A stretch of DNA of 64,000 bases, taken from NCBI RefSeq assembly GCF_019059575.1, contig NW_024881974.1, positions 62,001 through 126,000 on the forward strand. Reading direction: 5' to 3'. The DNA comes from Amphibalanus amphitrite (Eukaryota; Arthropoda; Thecostraca; Balanomorpha; Balanidae). The position numbers and the translations under genes are program-made. A model generated the notes under the pieces. It had not been told where the DNA came from. It made no database searches and saw nothing but the letters and a program-made list of their open reading frames with translations. Shown piece by piece: positions 11,125-22,694 of the stretch; positions within the stretch are counted from its first letter, which is position 1; each line of letters begins with the position of its first letter.

Positions 11125-12820
11125 ACCATGTTTGGCCGGGATCGCGATTCGGCGTATGTCGCCTCGCATTAGCCGCGTGTTTGCAGTCTTTTCGTGGTTT
11201 CAAACGTTCAAACATGGGATATGATGTTGCTCCCATGCATTAGGGTGGGTGTCAAGGTCACCGGAAGGTCAGGTCATTTACCTTTGATGACCTCGGTTCA
11301 CATTTTCGAGTTTTATATGTTTCTAGGCTAGTTTTTGGAGCTGAATTCGAATTTAGCAACCATTTGACCGTTTACGAAGTAGTTTTGGTGCCTTTGTAAC
11401 ATGTTACGAAGCTGTCAGACGCGGTTGCCACCTATAACTACGAATAGGGTAGAGTGGGGCAAAGCGCCCAGGGCGGGTCAAACGCCCACCCCTCTTTTTT
11501 ATGAAGTGCTCGACTTTTCGAAGAATTCTCGATAGCCATTTTCAAGAACGAGCAGGAATCTACTTTTGCCCCCTTTTTCGGTTCTATAAGTGGGTTGTTC
11601 TGGACGTAAGATAAAGATTAGTTTATTTCAGACAATTTTTAGAAATTACATGTTTTCATACTACTAAAACTTTGTCTGATAGAGATTAAAGTAGGCAATG
11701 AAATTTAGCTACGCAGAACCTGCGGATTTAAGCTATGTTTTGATTATTTACTGGTTTGCAACACAATCGTCACACGCTTAATTTTGGTGGACTTCGTTTT
11801 AAATGTGCTGTTGGGGTAATACGCCCACTTTGGTGTGGGTCAAAACGCCCATCATGGGCGTTTTACCCCTAATGGGAGTTATACAGTACGGGTATTTGCG
11901 AACATTTTTGGCTGAAAGTGAGTGTCGGGATACGTTTCTAATGCTCAGGATTCTTATGAAATATGCAATATACTGGTTAGTATCGCTTGGAACAATTTAT
12001 TCGCACGAACTAATCTCCGCTCTCCAAGGCGGTGACAGCCCGTTGACTGAATGAGGAGTGGGGTGGTAACAACAGTGTTCAAGATGTGTTTAGTGGTGTA
12101 ATCTATCGATTTAAAGTCAAACGAAATGAGAATGGATAAATACTGCATTCTTTTGTCAGAGTACCGAGCGTGTAATGAAACGTTCAGGACTGGGCGTTAT
12201 GCCCCACTCATATGGGCGTTATGCCCCATGGGTGGGGCAAAACGCCCGATTTGTAGTCCTCTCAATTTGGATGGCATATCTCAAAAACCATGCATGCCAC
12301 TTGTTTCTGATGTGTTATTCAAAGAAAGACAAGGTAATGAGCTACCAGATCAGCTACCTAGTTGTCTTTCAAATTTGTAAGATAAAGAGATACTGGGGCT
12401 GGAAAGTTAGGGTGGGCGCTTTGCCCCACCCTACCCTACCCGACAAAACCCTTACCTACTGGTTGAACTGACCTGACATGACCCGACCTGGCCTAAATGC
12501 ATGAAGACATCATCTATGATCATAACTAACATGATATTCGTGATCAGCACCCCGAAGACAAACATAGCAGCCACCCTTTACGACGCTCTAACAGGTCCCG
12601 ATTTTCCCGACTTTTGGGTCATTGACCTGACCTGGAAGGTCAACCGATGACCTAGGACCTTAAACTTGGGTATCATCGGCTTCCTCTCGTCACGGGCAAC
12701 ACGCTCGTTTTTTCCGCGAAGCTCTAGCTCGATCAGGGGCGAAACGGCAAGGGGGGTCCAACGCCCCCCCCCCCCATATACGTTCGCAGCTGGAAAAACA
12801 CCAATACGGGCGAGGGTTAA
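11125..12820. mobile_element. Truncated family 1 TTAA element, interrupted by a TA element
   Basis: From about 11125 the sequence follows the copy at 22880-23598: CCATGTTTGGCCGG..., a TTAGGGTGGGTGTCAAGGTCA segment, CGAAGCTCTAGCTCGATCAG, a G/C tract and the closing GCGAGGG plus TTAA at 12817-12820. The left end with its own TTAA is absent. It is split at 11445 by the TA-flanked element. Confidence 0.75.
11445..12438. mobile_element. TA-flanked terminal-inverted-repeat element (mariner-like duplication)
   Basis: TA is followed by GGGTAGAGTGGGGCAAAGC, mirrored at the right end by a near-identical inverted copy before TA at 12437-12438. The uninterrupted relative at 23211-23230 reads CGAATACCCG across the same point, confirming a TA duplication. 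The interior contains many GGGGCAAAACGCCC-like strings, probably subterminal binding repeats. No transposase frame is present. Confidence 0.7.
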
Positions 12821-12896
12821 TGGATTATTAAAGACAGTTTTCCAGGTTGCCCCCCCCCCCCAGTCAAATTCCCTTAAAATAGGCTCTGGCTCGGCA

Positions 12897-13584
12897 CCAC
12901 GAGCTTATCAAGTCGGCCGTCCCAGCATAGCGATCCTGAGAGCACCGTCAAAGCTGCTCCACTAGGCCGGCCAAATTACCCCGCATTGCCATTCTGAAAA
13001 GTTTCGCCTATACAGTCGTTACGGTTATACGAAAATAAATGAAATTACTCTTGAAAACGCTGAATACACTAAGCAATGGACCGCAATGTCGAAATGTGTC
13101 TACAGCCTGAAATCTATATGCTATACAATTTTTCGAACGGAAGCAAAAGTTACCATTTTCAAATCAAATTCATGCTTTATTGATTTTGACGAAAATTACG
13201 AAAGGGAGATCTAAAAAAAATCCACGGATTAGTTCGACCAATGACACATGAATAGAAGCTAGAATTATTTCATTCATTTTTGTCAGATATCGTAAAGGTG
13301 GGGGCGGCCAAATTATACTGCCGGCCAAATTACCCCATCCTCCCCTACACAGGTTGATGTGGCTCGGGCTGGATGTAGGTAATATTAGTGTCACCCTTAA
13401 CGCTTTCCCATAGACACATTGTCCTGTTGTTTATGATCTACTGTTGCTACTCCTCAACCTATCACGAGATGAAGTTGCATTTGTGAGGAACGTGTAATCT
13501 TTGCAACCCGTCACGAAAAGGTCTATAATACAAGGCCATACGTAATCTGGGATTCCACGATGACATTGCTGATATTGCTCTACA
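12897..13584. other. Intergenic stretch with fragments of a further TA-type element
   Basis: GGCCGGCCAAATTACCCC occurs near 12967 and a close copy near 13320. The latter runs into CATCCTCCCCTACA, an end resembling the TA elements. Both copies face the same way, so the element looks rearranged or incomplete. No gene is seen. Confidence 0.35.
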
Positions 13585-14144
13585 TACAGTCGTGTACAGG
13601 TTGATGGTCCGCTACTCTTTATCCACCGGGTTCCTATGGCTCAGCATTGGCAGCAGCCGCCTGGTACCGGTAGGCTGTGCCGCATGACCCGAGAGTGAAG
13701 CGGCACAGCCTACCCACACTGTATGACACCGGCTCGGGTCGCCTGGTAGAGCGATTTGACCGGACGCTGCGTTACACCGGCTGGGGGGAGGGGGGAGGGT
13801 AAAGGTCAGGCCTGTCTATTTGGCTCGGCTCGGTGGATGAGGCGGGCTGGAGTGTGGTGTGGGGCGGGGTTGATGTGGGGAGGGAGTGAGCGGACCTGGG
13901 GCTGTGTGTGTGTGGTCACTTGTCGCATAGAACCGATCGTAATCCACCCTCCAAAAATTCGCTTTAGAGATATTCACAAAGCCCAGGGGGGTTCAAACAC
14001 CCATCTCCCAAGTAATGTGCGGAAGGACAGGTAAGGGTCCATACGGTCTCCTCATGAATTGCAGCAAAGAAAGAAAACAGACCTGTCACCAAATAATCTT
14101 TCTGAAAAGTGGACTAATCGCATAGCTTCGGACACAGAAATAAA

Positions 14145-14232
14145 CACCCAGCACGCGAAGCGTCTCGAACCGGGCCTCTCACTACCGGTCAGTTTGACAG
14201 TCTAGCACTCCAACGCTGAGCTACACCGGGTG
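14145..14232 (-). tRNA. tRNA-like sequence or pseudogene (tRNA-derived)
   Basis: On the minus strand CACCCGG can pair with CTGGGTG as a 7-bp acceptor-like stem. An A-box-like TAGCTCAGCGTTGG and a B-box-like GGTTCGAGAC are in the right order. A loop CTGTCAA could present anticodon GTC, but its stem pairs poorly, and 88 nt is long for a tRNA of this class. It is more likely a tRNA-derived SINE head or pseudogene than a working tRNA. Confidence 0.4.
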
Positions 14233-14326
14233 GTGGCCGCGGCCAGGGCAAAGTCTGGCCGGGCGGGCGGCGGGGCCGCGGGAGGTCGTCAGCAAAGTCA
14301 ATGAATGTTTTTGTGGTTTCTGGTGC

Positions 14327-14412
14327 CGGTCGCTCTAGCTTGGTGGAATGATGATGGATCATTGGTAAAACTTTCAACGTGGAGTCCCGGTTCGAGCCTC
14401 ATCGGGGCTCCG
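14327..14412 (+). tRNA. Second tRNA-like segment, B-box region
   Basis: TAGCTTGGTGG resembles an A box and CCCGGTTCGAGCCTC a B box. GGAGTCCC and GGGGCTCC bracket the B box like a stem. A full cloverleaf cannot be drawn convincingly, so this is probably a tRNA-derived relic within the foldback element. Confidence 0.3.
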
Positions 14413-15078
14413 GCTACTTTTCCGAGCTAGGATCTGGTTTGATTTTAGTGGTTCCGAGCCATTTATACGGTTTTATATCTAAATGTCGATTGTCGATTGA
14501 TTGATTGATTCATTCATTCGCTCATTTAATACATGTCGACATTTAGCATACGAATTGCCATCCAGGATCAATCCGATCAATCTACCATTTTCATAAGCGT
14601 ATTGCCTAAATATCATGCATATAAATTTATGTGGCACAAGACCTATGGTTGCCTCGATACCGTGCCAAATCACGTTTTGCACAATGCACAAGTCAATTAT
14701 ATTCGCTGGGTCTTCCGTGCATTGTGCTTAGCAAAAACAGAAATGCAATAGTTAAGCGACGCAAAATGTGCAATGCAGCAAGTGACCACACACACCCGCC
14801 CAGCCCCCATGGTCCACCAACACGCCCCACACCACTCGCCAGCCCACGCCAACCACCGAGACGAGCCCCTCCCCCCGCGCTGGTCTGACGCGACAGCTGG
14901 TCTACAAAGCGCTCCACCCGGCGACCCGAGCCGATGTCAAACGGCGTGGGTAGACTGTGCCGCTTCACTCTCGGGTCATGCGGCACAGCCTACCGGTACC
15001 AGGCGGCTGCTGCCAATGCTGAGCCATAGGAACCCGGTGGATAAAGAGTAGGGGACCATCAACCTGTACACGACTGTA

Positions 15079-15885
15079 CCACCGCTGCTGGCTTCTTGAC
15101 TCGCTAAGCTCTGCCTCTGGCGGGTGCCAAAGGTTAATGAAATGCTAGGCGAGTGTTTTCGCTCGTCAGATGTGCTACTTGCCAGTGCCAAACTGGGAAA
15201 TTATCGATAATGGCAGCATTTCGAGTTCTGGGAGGGGATCCCGGGACTTGAATTTCAAAACGATCTATGATTAAACGTATGAAAAGAAGGGAAGAGAGTA
15301 GGTATCATTTGTTCCCATCGTCAGCATGCTTACATATAAGATAGTCATAACTGATGAAGACATTTTGCGTGCAAAGCTCGACAGCACGATCTCCAATCGA
15401 TGTCGGCGCCACGATGGAAGGCTCATGACTATGTTTCCTTCGTCCAGTAAATCTGGTCTGATATGCAGGCAATAGGCACAATTTTACCTTTTAAGATAAT
15501 CATAATATAGAGTATCCAGAAGCTCAATTTCCAGAAGCATCAATTTAGCTTCATCTAGAACCGCGTACTATCCATGACCGCACACTGGCCATTTACCTAA
15601 TAGCCGTAAAATTCGGTCAGCTGCTCTCCGGGGCCGTGCAGTTGTGCTTAATTTGAACCATGTCAAAACATTTTCTCACACTGCTGGCTGGGGCTGATCC
15701 CCGCTGATCCGCTGAGCTGGCCGGTTTCGGGGACCTCACACGCCGCCCGGGCGCGCTCTGCGGTCAGGGATGTGTTGTGGGTCGCCGCAGTGACAGCTCC
15801 GCTTCCATCCTTCCTACAAAGTTCCTTCTATCGGTCTACCGGCCCCAGATACTGGCCACCGCTCGGCGAACTGGGTGAGTTGTGA
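15079..15885. other. No recognised gene
   Basis: No family resemblance, transposon ends or RNA features were seen. A GC-rich patch begins near 15680 and leads into the tandem repeat. Confidence 0.5.
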
Positions 15886-16070
15886 CCGGCGCACCCCCGG
15901 GCTGTGACCGGACTGCACTCCCCGGACTGCGACCGGGGGCACTCCCGGACTGTGACCGGGGGCACCCCCCGGACTGTGATATGACTGCACTCCCCGGGTT
16001 GTGACCGCGACACTCCCCGGGCTGTGACCGGGGCACTCCCCGGGCTGTGACTGGGGGCCCGCGACACTCC
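15886..16070. repeat. Degenerate GC-rich minisatellite
   Basis: Units close to CACTCCCCGGGCTGTGACCG recur irregularly every 22-28 bp, about seven to eight times. Frames crossing it on the minus strand reflect the repeat rather than a gene. Confidence 0.7.
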
Positions 16071-16862
16071 CTTAGCTGGGAAGCAGAGCTCCTGCCGTGG
16101 GACCGCGGGCGAGCCGCGTCCCGCGATTATCTTCACAGGATTGCCGGCTATCTCGTCTGCCATGTCCTCGACATACTTGTTGTTTATGCATAATCTTAAC
16201 GTTAATCGTCTTCTTTGAAATTCTTCCTTGATAGTCTTAGACGAATTGCGTCTTATTTTGTTGCTTTTCGTGCAAGTTTCAGCTGTTTATTTTTAGATCA
16301 CGTAGGCACGACAAGACTGCATCTGTCTTACCTTTATGCAATAAAAATTCAACTTATCTAGTCTCACTGCGCGGTGCATAACTTTTTCAATTTTTGCTTG
16401 GCCTTTTCTTCACGAAATTGTATGCTCTGTCCCACGCTTAATTCCGTATTTACTTGTGAAAATTTTGGTATATGTGGGCACGTGTTAGGTGAGAAGTCAC
16501 TAGAGGCGTGAGTTGCAGTCGATTCAACTGATTCAACAACATATTTTTGCCTGATCGAAGAAATTTCTTTTCATGAAAGCGCCATAGATGCGTTCATTTT
16601 AACAATACGGATTGACTATGAGGTATGCAACATGATTTTTTCGTAACTCTTGTCTTATTTAGACTTTGTCTCGAATTCGATTTTTAGCTGATTTCTTGAT
16701 TGAGCTCATGTACAAATTATTTCATTCAATGCGCTTAAATCAGAGAAGCACAACGATCACAAAAGTTCAAAAGTGCATGGTTGGCACGAATACAAGGTAG
16801 CTGCAGTGGACAGTTCAAAGAGCGTTCTGTCAGGGCATGTATAAGTAATTTATATCTGATCG
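16071..16862. other. No recognised gene
   Basis: AT-rich sequence without long frames, transposon ends or RNA genes. Confidence 0.5.
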
Positions 16863-18074
16863 TTAACCCGAGGCCCACGAGGGTCTGCGTGTAACGCGCC
16901 CTAACGCCCTCCTAACTCCGAAACTAGTGGGCCGATTACCAAAATTCAAACGGCGTCTGATATAACTAGAAAAACTGTAGAGCGAAACTCAACTTCATTT
17001 CATTGACCTCGAGGTCACTGATGACGTCACAGGTCAGGTCAAAGTAAAACTTATCAATGCTAGGCTTGTTCATATTTTGGGCTTTGGTCGCCGGCTTGCA
17101 AGTCAGATCAGGCTCATTTTTGTTTCCTCACTCGTGAATGAATGCTTTAGATACCCTGAGGGTACCAAACTTGTACTTATATTTTCAAGTCAGGGTCAGG
17201 TCGTCTCAGGTCACGGACACCTTATATCATGCATCGGTCACGTGACACATGCTATATAGTCCATTTAGGCCATACATTTCGAATTTGGTGTTGTTTGTGA
17301 CGATGGAGCATTTTGAGTTGAATTTAGCCGAGGTCAGGTCACTTTCACTCCCAAAAAGCTCCAACTTTAAATTTAGAATTTTTCAACAACAAATACAGTG
17401 TGTATCGGATGCAGTTTGAGCTCAGGAACACGATCGTGCCATTTATATTGGTGTACAATGTCAAATACGTACTGAAAAATTGATTTGAAAAATTTAGGTG
17501 TGATATTTTTATATATATTATAGTTGTGAAATTTTTACTATACCTAATGCGTGTAACTTGGCCATTTTTAACGTATCCGGCTAAAACGTACTACATTTTA
17601 TCATGGGCATGTGTTCTATCACATATATTCGGGGGTTTATCGGCAAGTCAAAAACTTTGGAAAAGCAAACATAAATTTTTAAATTTGATATACATTATTT
17701 TCAGACCTTTGACAATCTGAGATAGCAGTGTGATTGCAGTGTGTTCTGACTTCTGAGTCCTCTCATGCAAAGAAATTGGGTTTAGCTTAAAAACTGACCT
17801 CTTGAGAGCGATTGCCGTAGTTCAATGTTTTGCGTCGAAATTGGCCGAAGATGACGTCACTCTGACGTCATTTCCGGCTGACCTATGGTAGCTACGAAGT
17901 TCATATTTTGACACAAGGTGTCAAATCGATGCAGGTACCTACTGAAAATTTCGCGTCGATATGTGTAGTGGTTTAGAAGTTATTGCAGAAAAACGAGAGG
18001 GGGCTATGAATGTACATATATTTAAATCCTCCTATATACCCCCGCCCCCGCCCCCCTAGTGGGATGCGGGTTAA
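16863..18074. mobile_element. Family 1 TTAA element (CCCG-type ends)
   Basis: TTAA at 16863-16866 is followed by CCCGAGGCCC, and the right end GGGATGCGGG precedes TTAA at 18071-18074. The interior has TGACGTCA near 17015, 17852 and 17865 and many AGGTCA hexamers. The body matches 27872-29062 in reverse. The left G/C tract is replaced by a weak GCCCTAACGCCCTCC segment, and the right end keeps a C-rich tract. Confidence 0.75.
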
Positions 18075-18229
18075 TATTTTAGTTATACGCATACCTATCT
18101 TGTAAGGGAATAGTTTGGATGGTCTAACATGACCTAACCATGGATGAGATAGTATGCCTGATGTTGTGTTTTAGCCTTTGCCTGTTGAGGGACGAGGATG
18201 AAGATGTTTCATTCACACTTCTTTGTGCT

Positions 18230-18640
18230 GGGGAAAATGGTGTAGCGTAACGCCGCAAAACCTCGTATTTCCTCTTAACGTCGTATTTATTTTGCTTTGC
18301 GTCTCATGTTGAAATGTTAATCATATATTGATAAAGCCAGGTCGCCAAGTTGACCCAAGTAAACGTTACTCTAAAACTTTTTGTGGTCGTATCGGGCCCG
18401 ACAACTTATTTTCTGAATGTCTACAACTTTTTATATTGTATGACAGTAGGTATATCTATGATACCAGATTTTATACAGTCTGATATGTTTAAATATGTGA
18501 CATGAGGTCAAGTTATATTTAGGACCTCCCCATTATGCGTAAAGCAATGGGGAAAAGTGCAAACGCCTCCAGCTGTTACAAAATTGCATAACACAATATT
18601 CCTTTTATCCTTTTATCAGTGACAATATTCCTTTGCGAAG
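18230..18640. mobile_element. Decayed family 1 TTAA fragment
   Basis: A GTAGCGTAACGCCGCAAAAC string and a later GACCTCCCCATTATGCG next to CAATGGGGAAAAGTGCAAAC match internal parts of complete copies (for example 4370-4400). Ends are lost. Confidence 0.5.
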
Positions 18641-20167
18641 TCAGTGAGGGGACCGGCCGTGCGCGGCTTTGTGCGTACGTTAAATTTCGGACTCTAAATT
18701 CTGCCATCTATGGCAGAAATTGCGCGATCGGAAGGTAGAGGGCAGGGCCAACGCAACAAGCTTCGCTTAGCGGGGGCTCTGTCCTTGTGAATCCTTCCAT
18801 TCAAAAGGTTGGGACCAAATTTAAAAAAGAAAAATCAGAATCATCATATATCTACCCACATGCAATTACCGATTGTATATGCTGACCAGTGGTCCACACC
18901 ACTTCAAGATCGGGCAAGGGCTGACGTCATATACAAGTTCACAAGTTATATTATGGCAGTTATTTTGAGTTTTGATAGTAAAGAGGAATTGCGTCGTGAA
19001 TGGTCGCGATGAGTTTGTATCGTCATGTGACGATGTGCTCTGACCTACCGACTGATCTCCAATATGATCCAAAAACTTGGTCATTTGTTATTTTCTTTAT
19101 CACTGTGGACGAAACAGTTGGCCTGAGGTCAAATGATGTATCTTTCAATGAGCTATCAGTGAAGCTTTTTTACCCGCTTGCCCCCTTTAGCTCCAGAGAG
19201 GGACTGTGACTTACTGTGGTACCGCGGGAGCTGGTTGAACGGACTGTCGGACCGCGTACTGGTGCTTTGCGTAATGTATGCACTCTGTCGTATGACGAGG
19301 GTGACCCCGGCCTTGGTGCGCCAGCCGGACAGATCTGCTGCGGGGCGGCGTCACGCTCACGCTCTGCCAGCCGGAGGAACGATCAACTGATCGCCGGCCG
19401 GTGTGTCACTGAGATCAAACGCGCCTCGCGGCCTCAGGCTCCGGCCGCTGTGTGCAGTATGTCGAAATTGCACGCTGTTGTGAGCTGCTTGTGCCCAACA
19501 ATGCAGCGAGCGACCTCGAATGGAGGCAGAGCCTGGCTAATAAGATTGTGTCGTAATGTGCATCCGTGAAATGAGTGCGATCATTTTGTGTTTAACCCAG
19601 CGGCAAGATTCATCGGACCGGGGACCCCGAATGACTGACCTGGACAAGGTCAATAACGATGTACTAATCCTACTGCCCGATTTTTTAGAATTAGGAAGCC
19701 TGAATAAAAACCTTCAAATATTTCAATAGTTTGTTTTTATTGTAGCTAGTTTTGAAGACGATAGAGAAGATCTGAAAAGTACCGGCGTCTCCGATGCATT
19801 AGTTTGCATCAAGTGGTATATAACGGTGATTTTGGACGAGTGAGCTTAGAAAGTTCACGCAAAGCTAGAAATAGAACTTGCCCTATAGATCGGGGGATTA
19901 CTCAACCGTTCATTATCGCATATCATTCGACTCGCTTGGCCCATATTATTTGGCGACAAATGCTAGGCGTACAAACGTTTTGTTTTTTAGTTAAACGTTT
20001 TTTAGTTAAACCTCTCAAATGTTGAGAGGTTTAACTAAACTTCCTTGATGATTAGTTTGCTAATCATTTGGGAAAATATGCACACAGACGTAAAACTTTG
20101 TAAAAAAATCACGTAATGCAACGCTAAAAGACAAGTCGTTCATATCAACATCCTATCGTACGAGCTC
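18641..20167. other. No recognised gene; CpG-rich patch near 19200-19450
   Basis: A short CpG-rich patch has open frames on the plus strand (19216-19569), but none resembles a known protein and no splice-supported extension is visible. A TGACGTCA occurs at about 18922, outside any recognised element. Confidence 0.4.
20001..20039. repeat. Perfect hairpin, 18-bp stem, 3-nt loop
   Basis: TTTAGTTAAACCTCTCAA (20001-20018) and its exact complement (20022-20039) are separated by ATG. The motif TTTTTTAGTTAAAC is also repeated just upstream. A smaller ATGATTAG/CTAATCAT hairpin follows at once. Confidence 0.75.
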
Positions 20168-21119
20168 TTAACCCTAGAACGCCTAGGGGGGGGGGTGTAT
20201 CAACCCCCCCCCCTGAGGTTTTTTTCGAAGTGCACGCTAAACGGCTTGTCGTAGCGGGCTGAAATTTTCAATACCCTCTGGGGCAACCTTTGCGCATCTT
20301 TTGCCTAAAAAAAATTGATCGGGTCATGTCAGGTCACGGAGTTATGACGTCATAAGAGGTACAGCCTCCGGCCGACAGTTACCAAACGTGTGCGCCGAAT
20401 CCCTAGGTTTTCTGCCGGTGATACCCACATTGTTTGATGGATCGTGATGAAACTTCCCGTGCATGTTGGGGCAAGTATTGGCTATCATATGGTATAAGAA
20501 ACTTGACCGGGTCAGGTCAGGTCACGGAGCTATGACGTCACAAGAGGAACAGCGTTCGGTACTATTTTTGAAAAGCGCCCGAACCACTATTTTGCTAATT
20601 CTTGTCACCTCAATGGGAATATGCAGCAATATTAGCTTCTATAGGGAGCAAATGGACCCCCCAAATCCAAAAATACAATCAGATTTCAAAAATTTAAATT
20701 TTGATTTTTCGAATTTCTGCCGCCGACTGTGACCTTGCCGACTTCCGGCGCTCCCAACGCGCCATTTTTAGAGCTAGGGAAACGAAATACATACCAAACG
20801 ATAGAGAATTGATCAAGGAACACGATAGTGAAAGTTTCAAGTCGATATCTCCCACCGTTTTGCCGCAATCGCCGCGGAAAGTTGAAAAAAGTCTATTTTT
20901 CCGAAAATTTGACCTTTGACCGGTCAAAAGTAGGTCAAATGTTGACCTAGGACCAAAAAATATACCACCAATCGCGAGATCTCGGCGAGAGCAATCGGTT
21001 GGTCTTTTCCGCTAAGCTCTACGACCTTCCGTTTCGAAACGCCAGGGGGGGGGTCGTAACACCCCCCCCCCCCCTGGTCGTTCGTGTTATGAGAAATGGC
21101 CTGGTCGTGCGAGGGTTAA
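20168..21119. mobile_element. Family 1 TTAA element with CCCTAGAA left end
   Basis: TTAA at 20168 is followed by CCCTAGAACGCC, strikingly like the classical piggyBac terminus. The right end is GTGCGAGGG plus TTAA (21116-21119). G/C-tract palindromes sit inside both ends. TGACGTCA lies near 20345 and 20533. The right two-thirds is close to the copies at 38565-39515 and 47352-48299. Confidence 0.85.
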
Positions 21120-21612
21120 AGGGACCCTCCCACCTTCAAAAAAGTTAATGAATTGGCATGAAAGTGATGTCCCTTGGTTCAGAAAGAGCGAAAACGAATA
21201 TCTACCAAATTTCACCGAAAAATATTCTCTGGTTTTCAAGATATTAGGCTTTTACTTTTGTTTACTTTTTGGGATCTCCCCTGTTACTAGCGACTTTATT
21301 TGGAAGCAATAATTTGGCAGCCTTAAAGTGCGGCAGACGTTGCGCGCAAAGCAGCGTATACCACCACGTGTTAACGATGGTTTTAGTCTAAGATTTAAAA
21401 ATCGTTAGATCTCCGCTGACGTCACAAATTCTAAGGGGGCATTCCAATGCATTAGCCCCTTAGAATCCGAAAACTGCAAGTTTGAAATTCCATATCTTCG
21501 AATTAAAGCATTTTTCGATGTTGTGAGTGCCCAAACCGGTATTTGCAGGCCATGGCCACCAATTTGGCTATCTCAACTCAAAACTAATGTTAAGGTGGGA
21601 GTGTCCCTTTAA
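21116..21612. mobile_element. Family 2 TTAA element (AGGGACCCTCCCACCTT ends)
   Basis: The terminal repeats AGGGAC-CTCCCACCTT are inverted at both ends and flanked by TTAA (21116-21119 and 21609-21612). The left TTAA is shared with the right end of the preceding family 1 element. One TGACGTCA lies at about 21418. There is no coding capacity. Related copies are at 38032-38506 and, more distantly, 39512-40023. Confidence 0.8.
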
Positions 21613-21721
21613 AGAATTGCGACAACCTTTTGCCGACCACCGATCGTGGGCGGTCGTAAGTGGTCGCATCGCCTAGTGGGACCGGGGCATAAGATGATCA
21701 AGTAGGGATCAAGTAGCCGGT

Positions 21722-21923
21722 TCTTGACCTGACCTGTGACGTCATCGGTGACCCCGAGGTCAATGAAATTTGGTTTCTTTCGACAAATTTGACAGGGATT
21801 TCAAACGCCGTTTGAATTTTACGGATCCGTCCAGTAGTTTCGGAGATACGGGGTGGGGGCAAAAAATACCCCCCCCCCCACCGCGCGGAAGGTGGCCGGG
21901 AGGCCCACCACCTGCCGGGTTAA
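21722..21923. mobile_element. Right-end fragment of a family 1 TTAA element
   Basis: About 200 bp ending in CCTGCCGGG plus TTAA (21920-21923), with a G/C tract and the string GGTGGCCGGGAGGCCCACC. It is nearly the same as the right end of the copy at 30573-30775. The remaining left part of the element is absent. Confidence 0.75.
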
Positions 21924-22694
21924 CAAATAAGGCTACGATGTAGCCTATCTCAGTTAGTGTCATAACAAAAATGATTTATTTAGGTACATAAAATGAGCTT
22001 CCCAGTTCCTACATTTTGGAAGTTAGAATTAAGAATGTGCTTAATGTTTGTTCAAGCATTTTTTAATGCCCGGTAAGCTTGTTGTAGTGGTATTCGTTGC
22101 ATGTGTATTTATAATTTAATCCAATTTTGCATAGGTATACCTACCAAAAAGCTCGTGTGCTAGATGTCAACATTTTTGCCAAGGATCCCCGGTATTACGC
22201 CGTATTCATGAAACTTTGAATCCACTGAGCTGCTTTACGCTGTTCAGCGTGACTTTGTTGTTGTCTTTACTCAGAAATCTGAATGGGTATCCATTTTTAG
22301 GCTTCAGCGCTAAACTGATTCCGGGCTGAGCTCTTCCGTGTTCGTGTCTCGTGATGCAATCTTAACCCGCACCACACCCAGACGAAGGGAAGAAAGTACA
22401 GTGTGTTTCAAAAAAAAAAAAAAATGTCGCGGTTTTGAACAGCCCCCGTTTCGTAACATAAGGCCTACATCATTCACATTTTCTAGATTTAGTGGCAATG
22501 CTTTGGCATTTTGTGTGGTTAAATTACAAGTTCCTAGGCAGAATGGTTTTTACACCAGAACAAAAAATCAAAAAAGCTCAATTTTCGTGCTGAAGGAGAC
22601 GCAAGTTTCCTTGCCTCGACGGCAACTCTGATGGCAAAATCCTCTTCTCGGTTTTTCCGAAACACATGAAGAGAAGAAAGGATAGCTTATGGAC
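21924..22694. other. Intergenic stretch with one dispersed repeat
   Basis: No gene recognised. The segment 22398-22605 is a repeat shared with 27660-27866 (listed separately). Confidence 0.45.
22398..22605 (+). repeat. Dispersed repeat, copy 1
   Basis: The segment from CAGTGTGTTTCAAAAA through GCTGAAGGAGACG aligns along its length with the reverse complement of 27660-27866. Shared landmarks include CGGTTTTGAACA, TCTAGATTTAGTG-like and CAGAACAAAA strings. The family is unknown to me. Confidence 0.6.

Larger units (their letters stand above)
10110..12888. mobile_element. hAT-like element with 8-bp target duplication, heavily loaded by other repeats
   Basis: The left end CAGGGCCTATTTTAA (10110-10124) is matched, with one mismatch, by the reverse complement of the right end (12874-12888). 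Both ends continue into a G-tract or C-tract. The exact 8-bp duplication GCTCGGCA lies at 10102-10109 and 12889-12896. CAGRG-type ends and an 8-bp duplication are hAT features. No transposase is present. The interior holds a 20-bp satellite, a truncated family 1 element and, inside that, a TA element. Confidence 0.8.
13585..15078. mobile_element. Foldback element with about 190-bp inverted arms
   Basis: The left arm (13585 to about 13770) is the reverse complement of about 14890-15078, starting at ACAGTCGTGTACAGG and its mirror. Within each arm GTAGGCTGTGCCGC and GCGGCACAGCCTAC form a second 14-bp hairpin. The middle carries two tRNA-like segments. No target duplication is obvious, so the arms could also come from an inverted duplication. 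Confidence 0.65.

Noticed and set aside
14145-14232. A functional tRNA-Asp gene
   Set aside because: The anticodon stem pairs badly and the length is unusual, so tRNA-derived relic is safer.
20463-20919. Short conserved frames present in three places (also near 38755-39219 and 47644-48108)
   Set aside because: The same frames recur because the family 1 elements are near-identical copies. They have no domain, and other copies do not maintain them.
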